64,000 nt of DNA from an uncultured Novosphingobium sp. (GTDB taxonomy: Bacteria > Pseudomonadota > Alphaproteobacteria > Sphingomonadales > Sphingomonadaceae): contig CAMPHR010000007.1 in assembly GCA_946886075.1 (NCBI GenBank), positions 1-64,000 on the forward strand, written 5' to 3'. Shown here one piece after another: positions 9,523 through 17,486 of the stretch. Made by a program: the position numbers and the translations under genes. Below the pieces are notes generated by a model that did not search any database, had not been told where the DNA came from, and saw only the letters and a program-made list of their open reading frames with translations. Position 1 is the stretch's first letter, and each line of letters opens with the position of its first letter.

Positions 9523-10047
9523 GTGCTCAAGTCATTACAAATCGGATATAAGCCGCGGGAAGCGCGCCAGCCGGTATTAATTCCGGCCCGGATGAACGCG
9601 GGCCCGACCTGGGCTGAGGTGGTCATCCATAACCTGTCGTCCGGCGGCGCGCTGCTGGCGTGCGACGACGCGCCCAACCGCGGCACCTATGTCGAAATCA
9701 GGCGCGGAAAGCAGTCGATCGTCGGACGGGTCGTCTGGCGAAAGGAACGGTTTTTCGGAATCCAGGCGCAGGGCAGGCTGGACGTCGCCGCCATCATCAA
9801 TGAGCCGCGCCTTGCGTCTCGCCCCCAATCGGCAAATGATCCGGGGTCGGCTGTCGAGCGGCGGTCCCGGTCCAGAATGGAGGCCGACGCCCAGATCGCA
9901 CGCCAGCTGGAAAATAGCCGGCGCTGGTCTTCCGCATTCCAGTACGGAATATTCCTCGCCCTAGCGCTGAGCACTGCTGGCTTTGCAGCTACCGAAATAT
10001 ATCAGCTGCTCTCGCGGCCGCTGTCAGCGGTGGGAAGCCACCTCTAG
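9523..10047 (+). CDS. PilZ-like domain protein with C-terminal membrane anchor
   Basis: A 174-residue protein. Residues 10-95 resemble a PilZ domain: REARQPVLIPARM, then HNLSSGGALL (the D/N-x-S-x-x-G motif) and VGRVVWRKERFFGIQ. The usual RxxxR arginine pair is compressed to RxxR, so binding of cyclic di-GMP is not assured. Residues 140-160 (GIFLALALSTAGFAATEIY) form one membrane segment. The GTG start has AGAGG about nine bases upstream. It may couple c-di-GMP or envelope state to some output; its partner is unknown. Confidence 0.75.
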   Translation: MLKSLQIGYKPREARQPVLIPARMNAGPTWAEVVIHNLSSGGALLACDDAPNRGTYVEIRRGKQSIVGRVVWRKERFFGIQAQGRLDVAAIINEPRLASRPQSANDPGSAVERRSRSRMEADAQIARQLENSRRWSSAFQYGIFLALALSTAGFAATEIYQLLSRPLSAVGSHL

Positions 10048-10220
10048 ACATCCCGGGCCGAGTGCCTGACGGGATGACCGGTCCATCGCGCAGCGATCCA
10101 GCCCTCTGCCGCCCGTCTCTGATCGCGGGCAGGTGACGGCGTTAACCCTCATTTTATTGAACCTTCTCCCGCCCCACGACTTTCCTGCGCTTCAAAGCGG
10201 ACGGGAACTATTCGTAAACC

Positions 10221-10379
10221 ATGAATGTAAATGAACAGATGCGCTTCAAGCTGCTGGCGGAGCGCAATCAGCAGCTGGCATTGCGCGCAGATAGTCCGAA
10301 CATCCGGAAGCTGCATGAGACCTGGGTGCATTTCTACGAGCGGCTGGCCGAACATGCGACCGGCGAAGGGAGATGCTGA
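10221..10379 (+). CDS. Small hypothetical protein, 52 residues
   Basis: An ATG at 10221 opens a 52-codon frame starting MNVNEQMRFKLLAERNQQLA and ending ATGEGRC. The composition is that of a soluble amphipathic helical protein (alternating Leu, Glu, Arg, Gln), and third codon positions are GC-rich as in the neighbours. A weak GGGA lies about 14 bases before the start. About 65 bases upstream is TTAA-N7-TTTA (10142-10156), one base off a CtrA box. I do not recognise the family; it resembles short conserved hypotheticals of sphingomonads, but this is from memory only. Confidence 0.5.
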   Translation: MNVNEQMRFKLLAERNQQLALRADSPNIRKLHETWVHFYERLAEHATGEGRC

Positions 10380-10506
10380 TGGTGAAAGCGGGTGCTTCGC
10401 TTTCCCGCAGAGAAATTGCGCGGCCCATGTCAAACCCCGTTGACCCCAATAGCGGCTCTGCTTATAGCGCGCCCACCGCAGGGGACATGCCCTGCGCAGC
10501 CGATGG

Positions 10507-10583
10507 GGCGGAGTAGCTCAGCTGGTTAGAGCAGCGGAATCATAATCCGCGTGTCGGGGGTTCAAGTCCCTCCTCCGCTACCA
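10507..10583 (+). tRNA. tRNA-Met (anticodon CAT, elongator type)
   Basis: A complete cloverleaf with encoded CCA. The acceptor stem GGCGGAG pairs with CTCCGCT (G-U at the first pair), the D arm is GCTC/GAGC, and the anticodon stem GCGGA/TCCGC encloses the loop ATCATAA, giving CAT. The T arm contains GTTCAAG. The G-U first pair, rather than the C-A mismatch of initiators, and the lack of the GGG/CCC initiator anticodon stem make it elongator Met; a CAT tRNA-Ile2 modified at C34 is the alternative. The extra 3' end overlaps no gene. Confidence 0.93.
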
Positions 10584-10729
10584 TTAGCAGACGCCACACG
10601 CGCGATCTCCCAATGAAAATCTTTGCTCGCCTTGCCCGCCATGGCTCTTTTTGCGCTTGCAATCGTTCGGCCACGTTGCACTAATGTTGCAATGCACAAC
10701 CGGGCCCCGCCCGAGGGAGGATCGACGCT

Positions 10730-12139
10730 TTGCCCTTCCACGAAATGTTTGAACCGGATGGTTCGATACGGCCTTGCTATGCCGAGGTGCAGAATTGGGT
10801 GGAACGGACGGGTATCGCGGGGCTCAACCGGCGGTTGGATGAAGCCGAGGCGATCTTCCGGCGGATCGGCATCACCTTTGCAGTCTATGGCGAGGGGGGC
10901 GATCCGGAGCGGCTGATCCCGTTCGACCTTCTCCCGCGCATCTTTACCACGCAAGAATGGCGGGTGCTAGACCGGGGTATCAAGCAGCGCGCGCGGGCGC
11001 TGAATGCTTTCCTGCATGACGTCTATCATCGTGGCGAGATCGTGAAGGCGGGGATCATGCCCGCCGATATCATCTACCAGAATAGCGCCTATCTGGCCGA
11101 AATGGCCGACTTTACCCCGCCGGGGAAGGTGTACAGCCACATCGTGGGGATCGACATCGTCCGCACGGGGCCGTCGCGGTTCGAGGTGCTGGAGGATAAT
11201 TGCCGGACGCCTTCAGGCGTGTCCTATATGCTCGAAAATCGCGAGATCATGACGCGCATGTTCCCTGAGCTGTTCGCGCAGGGGCTGGTGGCGCCGGTCG
11301 ATGATTATCCTGCCGAACTGCTCAAGAGCCTGAAGGAAGTCGCGCCGCCAGCGTGCAAGGGCGATCCGGTGGTCGTGCTTCTGACGCCTGGGTCGCTCAA
11401 CAGCGCCTATTATGAGCATAGTTTCCTCGCCGACCTGATGGGCATCGAACTGGTGGAGCCTGCCGACCTGTTTGTCGATGAGGACCGGGTGTGGATGAAG
11501 ACGACGCTTGGTCCCAAGCAGGTGGACGTCATCTACCGTCGGATCGATGATGAATATCTCGATCCGCTGGTATTCCGGCCTGACAGCCTGCTCGGCATTC
11601 CCGGCATCTTCAACGTGTATCGCAATGGCGGGGTGACGCTGGCGTCGGCGCCGGGGTCAGGGATCGCCGACGATAAGGCGGTCTATATCTATGTTCCGGA
11701 GATGATCCGCTTCTACCTCGGGGAACAGCCGATCTTGGACAATATCCAGACCTGGCAGTGCGGGAAGCCGGACGAATGCGCCTATGTATTGGAGCATCTG
11801 CACGAACTGGTGGCCAAGGAGGTGCACGGGTCGGGCGGCTATGGGATGCTGATCGGGCCTAAATCCACAGCGGCGGAGATTGCCGCCTATGCTGAGCGGA
11901 TCAGGGCCAATCCGGGCGAGTTCATCGCGCAGCCGACGCTTGATTTATCGACCGTGCCGACACTTGGTCCGGCATCGGTGGTGGGGCGGCATGCGGACTT
12001 TCGGCCTTATTGTCTCGTGGGGAAGCAGATCCGGCTGGTGCCCGGCGGGCTTACGCGCGTCGCGCTGACTGAAGGGTCGCTGGTGGTGAACTCCAGTCAG
12101 GGGGGTGGGGTGAAGGATACATGGGTGTTGCAGGATTGA
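10730..12139 (+). CDS. Circularly permuted ATP-grasp protein (Anbu-associated)
   Basis: A 469-residue protein of the circularly permuted ATP-grasp type 2 family, thought to be a carboxylate-amine (peptide) ligase. Typical stretches are HEMFEPDGSIRPCY, ARALNAFLHDVYH, GIDIVRTGPSRFEVLEDNCRTPSG, MKTTLGPKQVDVIYRRIDDEYLDPL and HGSGGYGMLIGP. The start is TTG: GGGAGG lies nine bases upstream and there is no nearby ATG. It is the first gene of a four-gene module with alpha-E, transglutaminase-like and Anbu genes, with an inverted repeat between it and the second gene. The substrate is unknown. Confidence 0.88.
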   Translation: MPFHEMFEPDGSIRPCYAEVQNWVERTGIAGLNRRLDEAEAIFRRIGITFAVYGEGGDPERLIPFDLLPRIFTTQEWRVLDRGIKQRARALNAFLHDVYHRGEIVKAGIMPADIIYQNSAYLAEMADFTPPGKVYSHIVGIDIVRTGPSRFEVLEDNCRTPSGVSYMLENREIMTRMFPELFAQGLVAPVDDYPAELLKSLKEVAPPACKGDPVVVLLTPGSLNSAYYEHSFLADLMGIELVEPADLFVDEDRVWMKTTLGPKQVDVIYRRIDDEYLDPLVFRPDSLLGIPGIFNVYRNGGVTLASAPGSGIADDKAVYIYVPEMIRFYLGEQPILDNIQTWQCGKPDECAYVLEHLHELVAKEVHGSGGYGMLIGPKSTAAEIAAYAERIRANPGEFIAQPTLDLSTVPTLGPASVVGRHADFRPYCLVGKQIRLVPGGLTRVALTEGSLVVNSSQGGGVKDTWVLQD

Positions 12140-12166
12140 TGGGAATGAAAGGCAAGTCCATCTCAC

Positions 12167-12248
12167 CTCCGTTCGGGCTGAGCTTGTCGAAGCCCTTCCC
12201 TTCTTTTGAAGAAAGAAATGCCCTTCGACAGGCTCAGGGCGAACGGGG
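12167..12248. repeat. Intergenic inverted repeat, type B (copy 2)
   Basis: The same element and orientation as the copy at 5056: left arm CTCCGTTCGGGCTGAGCTTG continuing TCGAAGCCC, right arm CCTTCGACAGGCTCAGGGCG continuing AACGGGG. It sits inside the Anbu module between the ATP-grasp and alpha-E genes, so the mRNA would carry a long hairpin just upstream of the alpha-E start codon at 12273. Confidence 0.85.
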
Positions 12249-12272
12249 GAAAAAGGGCGAGAGTGTGAGCCC

Positions 12273-13208
12273 ATGCTGAGCCGGACGGCCGAAAATCTCT
12301 ATTGGATGGCGCGCTATATGGAGCGGGCGGAGGCTACGGCTCGGCTGCTTACCATGGGACAGCGGATGGCGATCCTGCCGGGCGCGCATCATCGCGATGA
12401 GTGGCGGTCGGTGGTACGGGCGACGGGCAATGGCAGTCACGTCTTCCCCGAAGGCGTGCAGGTGACGGAAAGCGATGCCGTCGCCTATCTGATGCTGGAT
12501 CTGGATAACCCCAGTTCCATTCGATCCTGCCTGCTGCGGGCGAGGGCCAATGCCAAGTCGGCGCGCACCATGCTGACGCAGGATATGTGGGAGGCGCTGA
12601 ACGAAGGGTGGCGGAAGCTCGACAGCTATGATGTGGGAGAGGCGCGGCAACAGCTTCCCGCGTTGATCGACTGGGTAAAGACGCGCGTCATGACGTTCCG
12701 GGGCGCGGCGCATTCCGGGCAGTTGCGCAATGAAGGGCATGATTTCCTGCGGGCCGGGTCGGCGCTGGAGCGAGCGCAGATGACGTTGCGGCTGCTGGAC
12801 GTCAAATATTATGTGCTGCTGCCGGAAACCGAGGTGATCGGGGGCAATCGCGACCATTATCAGTGGACGTCGGTGCTCTATGCCCTGTCGGGCGCGCGGG
12901 CCTATCATCATGTCTATGGCGGGACCTACACGCCCTGGCAGATCACCGATTTCCTGATGCTCAACCGGCTTTTTCCGCGCAGCGTCGCCTATTGCTACGA
13001 CCAGCTTGCCTACCGGCTCAACCGGCTGGCCGGATGGCATAACGGGCCGGGCGCGTGCCATGAAACGGTGCGCCAGATGGTGAACCATCTGGAACAACTG
13101 GACAGCGGAGAGATTTTCCGCGTCGGCCTGCACGAGACGGTGCAAGGTGGGTTGCAGATGACCAATCAACTCGGCGCGGAGATCGCGCAGACCTATCATT
13201 TCGGATGA
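12273..13208 (+). CDS. Alpha-E domain protein (Anbu-associated)
   Basis: A 311-residue all-helical alpha-E (DUF403) protein. It opens with the family hallmark MLSRTAENLYWMARYMERAEATARLL and ends with LNRLAGWHNGPGACHETVRQMVNHLEQ. The family has no established enzymatic activity and nearly always accompanies the circularly permuted ATP-grasp and transglutaminase-like proteins, suggesting a joint complex. Sixteen bases separate it from the next gene, so translation is probably coupled. The cellular role is unknown. Confidence 0.9.
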   Translation: MLSRTAENLYWMARYMERAEATARLLTMGQRMAILPGAHHRDEWRSVVRATGNGSHVFPEGVQVTESDAVAYLMLDLDNPSSIRSCLLRARANAKSARTMLTQDMWEALNEGWRKLDSYDVGEARQQLPALIDWVKTRVMTFRGAAHSGQLRNEGHDFLRAGSALERAQMTLRLLDVKYYVLLPETEVIGGNRDHYQWTSVLYALSGARAYHHVYGGTYTPWQITDFLMLNRLFPRSVAYCYDQLAYRLNRLAGWHNGPGACHETVRQMVNHLEQLDSGEIFRVGLHETVQGGLQMTNQLGAEIAQTYHFG

Positions 13209-13224
13209 AGGAGCGCCGCGCGCC

Positions 13225-14097
13225 GTGAAATTGCTGGTGCGTCACCAGACGACTTATCGCTACGCAGCGGCGGCTGGCCGGGTGGCAATGCGCCTGAAGC
13301 TGATGCCGATCGACACGGCGTCGCAGAAGGTGTTGGAGTGGCAGGTGACCGTGAACGGCGAGCCGGTCGAAGCTTTCCGGCGAAACAGCTTCGGTGAAAT
13401 GGAGGCGGTCTGGATACGGCATGACCGCTTGGACGATGCCTCGATCGTGGCTGAAGGATTGGCGGAGACGACCGACACAAGCGGGGTGTTGGGCAATGTC
13501 GGCTGCGGCGTGCCGCCCGCCTTTTTCCTGCGTGAGACGCCGCTTACCCGCCTATCCGATGCGATCCGCACCATGGCGTTTTCCCTTCCCGATGACGGCG
13601 GGCCGCTGGCGCGGTTGCACGCCCTTTCGGCGGCTGTGCGCGATGCCGTGGATTATCGTAGCGGCGTGACATCCTCTTCGACCACTGCGGCGGAGGCTTT
13701 TGCGCTGGGGGCCGGGGTGTGTCAGGACCATGCGCAGATATTCATCGCTGCAGCCCGCGCTTTGGGGATTCCGGCGCGCTACGTCACGGGATATCTGCTG
13801 GCGGAGGGCGGGGTTGCGTTGCATGAAACCCATGCCTGGGTCGAAGCTTTGGTACCGGACCTGGGCTGGGTGGGATTCGATCCGTCGAACCGGGTGTGCG
13901 TTACGGAACGCTATCTGCGGCTTGCCTCCGGGCTGGATGCCAATGCGGCGGCGCCCATCCGGGGATCGGTGACGGCGGCGGGCGAGATGTGGATTGACGC
14001 GGACGTCCGGATCGCGCAGGCGGAAGAAGGGGTGGAAGAAAGGCAGTTGCAACGTCAGCAACAACAAAGCCTTCAGACCGCCATCCCGCAGGGTTGA
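13225..14097 (+). CDS. Transglutaminase-like cysteine protease (Anbu-associated)
   Basis: A 290-residue protein with an N-terminal beta domain (MKLLVRHQTTYRYAAAAGRV) and a transglutaminase core. The catalytic triad is visible as Cys166 (GAGVCQDHAQ), His203 (ETHAWVEA) and Asp219 (GFDPSNRV). Family members hydrolyse or transfer amide bonds. The GTG start is preceded by GAAGGAG. The Gln-rich tail (QLQRQQQQ) is probably disordered. Its position between alpha-E and Anbu matches the known Anbu gene neighbourhood. Confidence 0.9.
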   Translation: MKLLVRHQTTYRYAAAAGRVAMRLKLMPIDTASQKVLEWQVTVNGEPVEAFRRNSFGEMEAVWIRHDRLDDASIVAEGLAETTDTSGVLGNVGCGVPPAFFLRETPLTRLSDAIRTMAFSLPDDGGPLARLHALSAAVRDAVDYRSGVTSSSTTAAEAFALGAGVCQDHAQIFIAAARALGIPARYVTGYLLAEGGVALHETHAWVEALVPDLGWVGFDPSNRVCVTERYLRLASGLDANAAAPIRGSVTAAGEMWIDADVRIAQAEEGVEERQLQRQQQQSLQTAIPQG

Positions 14098-14121
14098 ACG
14101 AATATAGGAGCCCGTAGGGCG

Positions 14122-14859
14122 ATGACCTATTGTGTGGCGGTACGCGTGGACCGGGGTCTGGTCATGCTGTCGGACACTCGCACCAATGCGGGCATGGACA
14201 ATATCGCGCGCTTCCGGAAGAGCTTCACCTACAGCGTGCCGGGCGAGCGGGCGATTGTCCTTATGTGTTCGGGCAACCTGTCGATCACTCAGGGCGTCAA
14301 AACGATGCTGGGCCAGGCGATCAAGGAGTCGCAGCTTGATCCCGATGTCGAAAGCATCCTCAATTGCGCGACGATGCACCGGGCGGCGCTTCTGGTCGGC
14401 GACGCGATGTGCGAGATGCAGCAGCATTATCGCAGCACCATAGAGATGCAGGGTTCAGGCGCCGACGCATCCATCCTGTTGGCGGGGCAACGTCGGGGCG
14501 GCAAGCCGCGTCTGTACCTCATCTATTCGGCGGGCAATTTCATCGAGGCGACGGAGGACACGCCGTTCTTCCAGATTGGCGAGCATAAATATGGCAAGCC
14601 GATCCTAGACCGCATCATCAAGCGGGAGACGACGCTGGAGGATGCGACCAAGGCGGTGCTGGTGTCCATGGATTCGACGCTAAGGTCGAACCTGTCGGTC
14701 GGCATGCCGCTGGACCTGACCGTGATTGAGCGGGATCAGTTCGACTTCCGCGTGAAGACCCGTATCGAGGCCGATAATGAAGAGTTCCAGCTGCTCTCGC
14801 ACAGCTGGTCGGCTGCGCTGCGCAAAGGGTTTGAGGACTTGCCCAACGTCATGGACTGA
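14122..14859 (+). CDS. Anbu: proteasome-type Ntn-hydrolase
   Basis: A 245-residue Anbu (ancestral beta subunit) peptidase, a bacterial relative of HslV and the 20S proteasome that forms open ring or helical assemblies. It begins MTYCVAVRVDRGLVMLSDTRTNAG. Removal of Met exposes Thr2 as the N-terminal nucleophile, with Asp18 and Lys33 placed as the proteasome Asp/Lys partners. GERAIVLMCSGNLSITQGV follows. Physiological substrates are not established for the family. It ends the ATP-grasp, alpha-E, transglutaminase, Anbu series. Confidence 0.92.
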   Translation: MTYCVAVRVDRGLVMLSDTRTNAGMDNIARFRKSFTYSVPGERAIVLMCSGNLSITQGVKTMLGQAIKESQLDPDVESILNCATMHRAALLVGDAMCEMQQHYRSTIEMQGSGADASILLAGQRRGGKPRLYLIYSAGNFIEATEDTPFFQIGEHKYGKPILDRIIKRETTLEDATKAVLVSMDSTLRSNLSVGMPLDLTVIERDQFDFRVKTRIEADNEEFQLLSHSWSAALRKGFEDLPNVMD

Positions 14860-14978
14860 GGGGCGTGGGAGGCGGAGCTTCCCATGCCCCAAGCAAATGC
14901 ATGCCAATGTCAGGCTTGCGCGCTGGCCCGTGCTGCCTATGTCATCGCGACACACGAATCCAAGAGCTGGGGAATATA

Positions 14979-15941
14979 ATGACCGCTACCCATTCCACTC
15001 GCATGCTGATCCTGGGGTCGGGACCGGCTGGCCTGTCGGCGGCTATTTACGGCGCGCGGGCGGGGCTGGCGCCGATCGTGGTGCAGGGCATGCAACCGGG
15101 TGGGCAGCTGACCATCACGACTGACGTGGAAAATTATCCCGGCTTTCGCGACGTCATCCAGGGGCCCTGGCTGATGGAGCAGATGCAGGCGCAGGCCGAG
15201 CATGTTGGCGCGCAAATGATGTATGACCAGATTGTCGATGTTGACTTGTCCGAGCGGCCGTTCCGCCTGACCGGGGACAGCGGCACGCGCTATTTTGCCG
15301 ACTCTCTGGTGATCTCTACGGGCGCGCAGGCCAAGTGGCTGGGCACCGAGGGCGAGCAGCAGTTGCAGGGCAAGGGCGTGTCCGCCTGCGCCACCTGCGA
15401 TGGGTTCTTCTATCGCGGCAAGAAGGTCGTGGTGATCGGCGGCGGCAATACGGCTGTCGAAGAGGCGCTGTACCTCACCAACCATAGTCATGACGTCACG
15501 TTGATCCACCGCCGCGATTCGTTGCGCGCGGAGAAGATTTTGCAGCAGAGGCTGTTCGCGCATCCGAATATCAAGGTGCTGTGGAATCAGAAGATCGAGC
15601 GGTTCGTCGGCGGCGGTCAGCCGGAAGGGCTGGTTGGCGTTGATCTGGTCGATACGGTGACGGGCAAGGCTTCGCACATCGAGACGGACGGCGCGTTCGT
15701 GGCGATCGGCCATCAGCCTGCGACCGAGCTGTTCGCGGGCAAGCTACCGATGGATGACGGTTATCTGGTTGTGGAACCGGGCACGACGCGTACCTCTATT
15801 CCGGGCGTGTTTGCGGCGGGCGACGTCAGCGACAAGATTTACCGGCAGGCGGTCACGGCTGCTGGCATGGGCTGCATGGCGGCGCTGGACGTGGAGAAGT
15901 TCCTGGCCGAGGCTGATTTTGAAGCGATGGCGGCGGAGTGA
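14979..15941 (+). CDS. trxB: Thioredoxin-disulfide reductase
   Basis: A 320-residue NADPH-dependent flavoenzyme that reduces thioredoxin. FAD-binding GSGPAG is at residues 13-18, the redox pair in CATC at Cys137/Cys140, NADPH-binding GGGNTAVEEALYL follows, and the C-terminal FAD motif is GVFAAGDVSDKIYRQ. The start is ATG 14979 with GGGGAA just upstream; the open frame extends further but codes for nothing family-like. It follows the Anbu gene by 119 bases and is probably a separate unit. Confidence 0.96.
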   Translation: MTATHSTRMLILGSGPAGLSAAIYGARAGLAPIVVQGMQPGGQLTITTDVENYPGFRDVIQGPWLMEQMQAQAEHVGAQMMYDQIVDVDLSERPFRLTGDSGTRYFADSLVISTGAQAKWLGTEGEQQLQGKGVSACATCDGFFYRGKKVVVIGGGNTAVEEALYLTNHSHDVTLIHRRDSLRAEKILQQRLFAHPNIKVLWNQKIERFVGGGQPEGLVGVDLVDTVTGKASHIETDGAFVAIGHQPATELFAGKLPMDDGYLVVEPGTTRTSIPGVFAAGDVSDKIYRQAVTAAGMGCMAALDVEKFLAEADFEAMAAE

Positions 15942-16004
15942 GGCTGAGGGCGGGGCGCGCGCTGTGTGCCTCGCTTTGCTGGGCGAAGGAGAGCATTTAC
16001 TCTC

Positions 16005-16089
16005 CTCCGTTCGCCCTGAGCTTGTCGAAGGGCTTTCCTTGTTCTTTGAAGAAAGAGAAGGGCTTCGACAGGCTCAGCCCGAACGGTGG
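16005..16089. repeat. Intergenic inverted repeat, type B (copy 3, reversed)
   Basis: Arms CCGTTCGCCCTGAGCTTGTC (continuing GAAGGGC) and GCTTCGACAGGCTCAGCCCG surround a TTCTTTGAAGAAAGA centre. The GGGC/GCCC bases flanking the core are swapped compared with the copies at 5056 and 12167, so this copy is in the opposite orientation. It lies between the convergent ends of trxB and the acyl carrier gene and could terminate both. Confidence 0.85.
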
Positions 16090-16107
16090 TAGAGTTTCGA
16101 GAAGAGG

Positions 16108-16356
16108 TTAAGCGTCGATCTTGGCCTGAGCAAACGCAACCAGCGTGCCGAAGGTCTCAAAGGTTTCGCCGTCGATATCGTCATCCTCGATCAGGATGCC
16201 GAGCCGGTCCTCCATCTCGGTTAGCAGGCTGGCGACCGCCATCGAATCCAGTTCGGGCAACGCGCCGAAGAGCGGCGTGTCGGCGTCGAACGCGTCGACC
16301 CGTTCCTGGGACAGCCCCAGCACATCGCGCAGCAGATCGCGTATTGCGTTTGTCAT
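16108..16356 (-). CDS. Acyl carrier protein of the XrtA locus
   Basis: An 82-residue carrier protein. The phosphopantetheine attachment Ser38 lies in PELDSMAVASLLTEME, followed by acidic helix 2/3 sequence (DRLGILIEDDDIDGETFETFGTLVAF). Such ACPs are a regular part of exosortase A loci, next to the AMP-forming ligase found here 1.1 kb away. It would present an activated acyl or aminoacyl group as a thioester in the cytosol. The open frame extends upstream into the neighbouring transferase gene, but ATG 16356 gives the correct ACP length. Confidence 0.88.
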   Translation of the reverse strand: MTNAIRDLLRDVLGLSQERVDAFDADTPLFGALPELDSMAVASLLTEMEDRLGILIEDDDIDGETFETFGTLVAFAQAKIDA

Positions 16357-16427
16357 GTCGCTTGTCCGGTCGACCGGCATAGAGGTTTCCGCCCGCATGA
16401 TGGGGCGTCTACGTAGTCGTTCCGCAC

Positions 16428-17405
16428 CTAGCCCACAAGGGCGGAAATCGCGGTGCGGGCTGCGGGAATCCATGTGGAAGCAAATCGGGGATTGAAGAAG
16501 TCGAGCCGGTAAAGCGTCTGGCGTTCCTCCATCCACTCGGCCTTGTAGGCATTGTCACCGGTTCCATAGTCGATCTGGCTCACCCGATCGGCATCTATCG
16601 CGTGCGCGAACATGGCGTGGCTGAGCAGCGTGCCGGGTGATGCGCCGTCGAAAGCCCGGTCGTGCGCCAGCTTGTGGATAAGGGCGACTCCGTTCTCGAC
16701 GGTCCACAGCTGCGTCGCCACTGGCTGGCCATTGAGGCGGGCGAAGCCAAGCCGCAGCGTGCCTGCGGCGGCTTCCCGTTCAGCAAGGGCGCGCAGGAAG
16801 GCAAGGCCGGGTTCAGGCTGTTTCCAGCTGCTCGCGTGGACAGTCACATAATCGTGCCACAGCGCGTCGTTGACATCATGGCGTATGTCGATTGTGAAGC
16901 GGTTTGGCCGGGCCTTCCGCTGGACCTGATTACGCAAGCGGCTTGGGCGATCGGACCAATAGCTTGCGAAGTCGCGGCCATTGAGGTTCAGGACGTGCCG
17001 CCCGCCCATCGGCCGTCGCACGCCGAACCATCCGCTGCGGCGGAAGGCATCGAGCAGCAGGTCGGCGTTTTCTGCGACGGGGTAGAGATCGATGTGGCGG
17101 CCTGAACGGAACAAATGGGTGGCCAGCACCTCCACCAATCGGCGCTGCGTAAATGCGTCGGAATCGCCGAGGAAGACCGGCGACCAGGCGAAGCTGTACC
17201 AATTGGCGAGAGCGCTTTGGCGATCGGCTGATGGCGAGAGCAGGAAAAGCCATGCTTCTGCGGGACCCTCCTCTGCCTGAAGGATGCGTACCGGCTGAGC
17301 GGCAAGGCAATGCTGGTGCAGCGATTCGAACCAGTCGATGCGGTCGAAGAGCGAAGGGATGGAAGCGCGATCCATGCGGCCCGCCAGCGCCAGCCGAGCC
17401 TCCAT
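16428..17405 (-). CDS. GNAT/FemAB-type acyltransferase next to the ACP
   Basis: A 325-residue protein with a C-terminal acyltransferase fold: LRLGFARLNGQPVATQLWTVENGVALIHKLAHD, then SPGTLLSHAMFAHAI and IDYGTGDNAYKAEWM, the pattern of FemAB/CelD-like GNAT proteins. It is probably cytosolic and transcribed together with the ACP gene 71 bases downstream. ATG 17405 has AAGGGA about eleven bases upstream; the longer TTG start is unlikely. It may take its acyl group from the neighbouring ACP and pass it to an exopolysaccharide precursor; that is inference from position. Confidence 0.75.
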   Translation of the reverse strand: MEARLALAGRMDRASIPSLFDRIDWFESLHQHCLAAQPVRILQAEEGPAEAWLFLLSPSADRQSALANWYSFAWSPVFLGDSDAFTQRRLVEVLATHLFRSGRHIDLYPVAENADLLLDAFRRSGWFGVRRPMGGRHVLNLNGRDFASYWSDRPSRLRNQVQRKARPNRFTIDIRHDVNDALWHDYVTVHASSWKQPEPGLAFLRALAEREAAAGTLRLGFARLNGQPVATQLWTVENGVALIHKLAHDRAFDGASPGTLLSHAMFAHAIDADRVSQIDYGTGDNAYKAEWMEERQTLYRLDFFNPRFASTWIPAARTAISALVG

Positions 17406-17486
17406 GATCGTGCTATATTCCCTTGTGACCAGCAAATCATTATCTCCCCGGCTCCGTCCCCCAAGCCTTAGGTGAAAAGTCTGGAA

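Noticed and set aside
10379..10516. Short frame directly after the 52-residue gene (TGATG overlap)
   Set aside because: It runs into the tRNA-Met gene and ends inside it, so it cannot be a conserved coding sequence.
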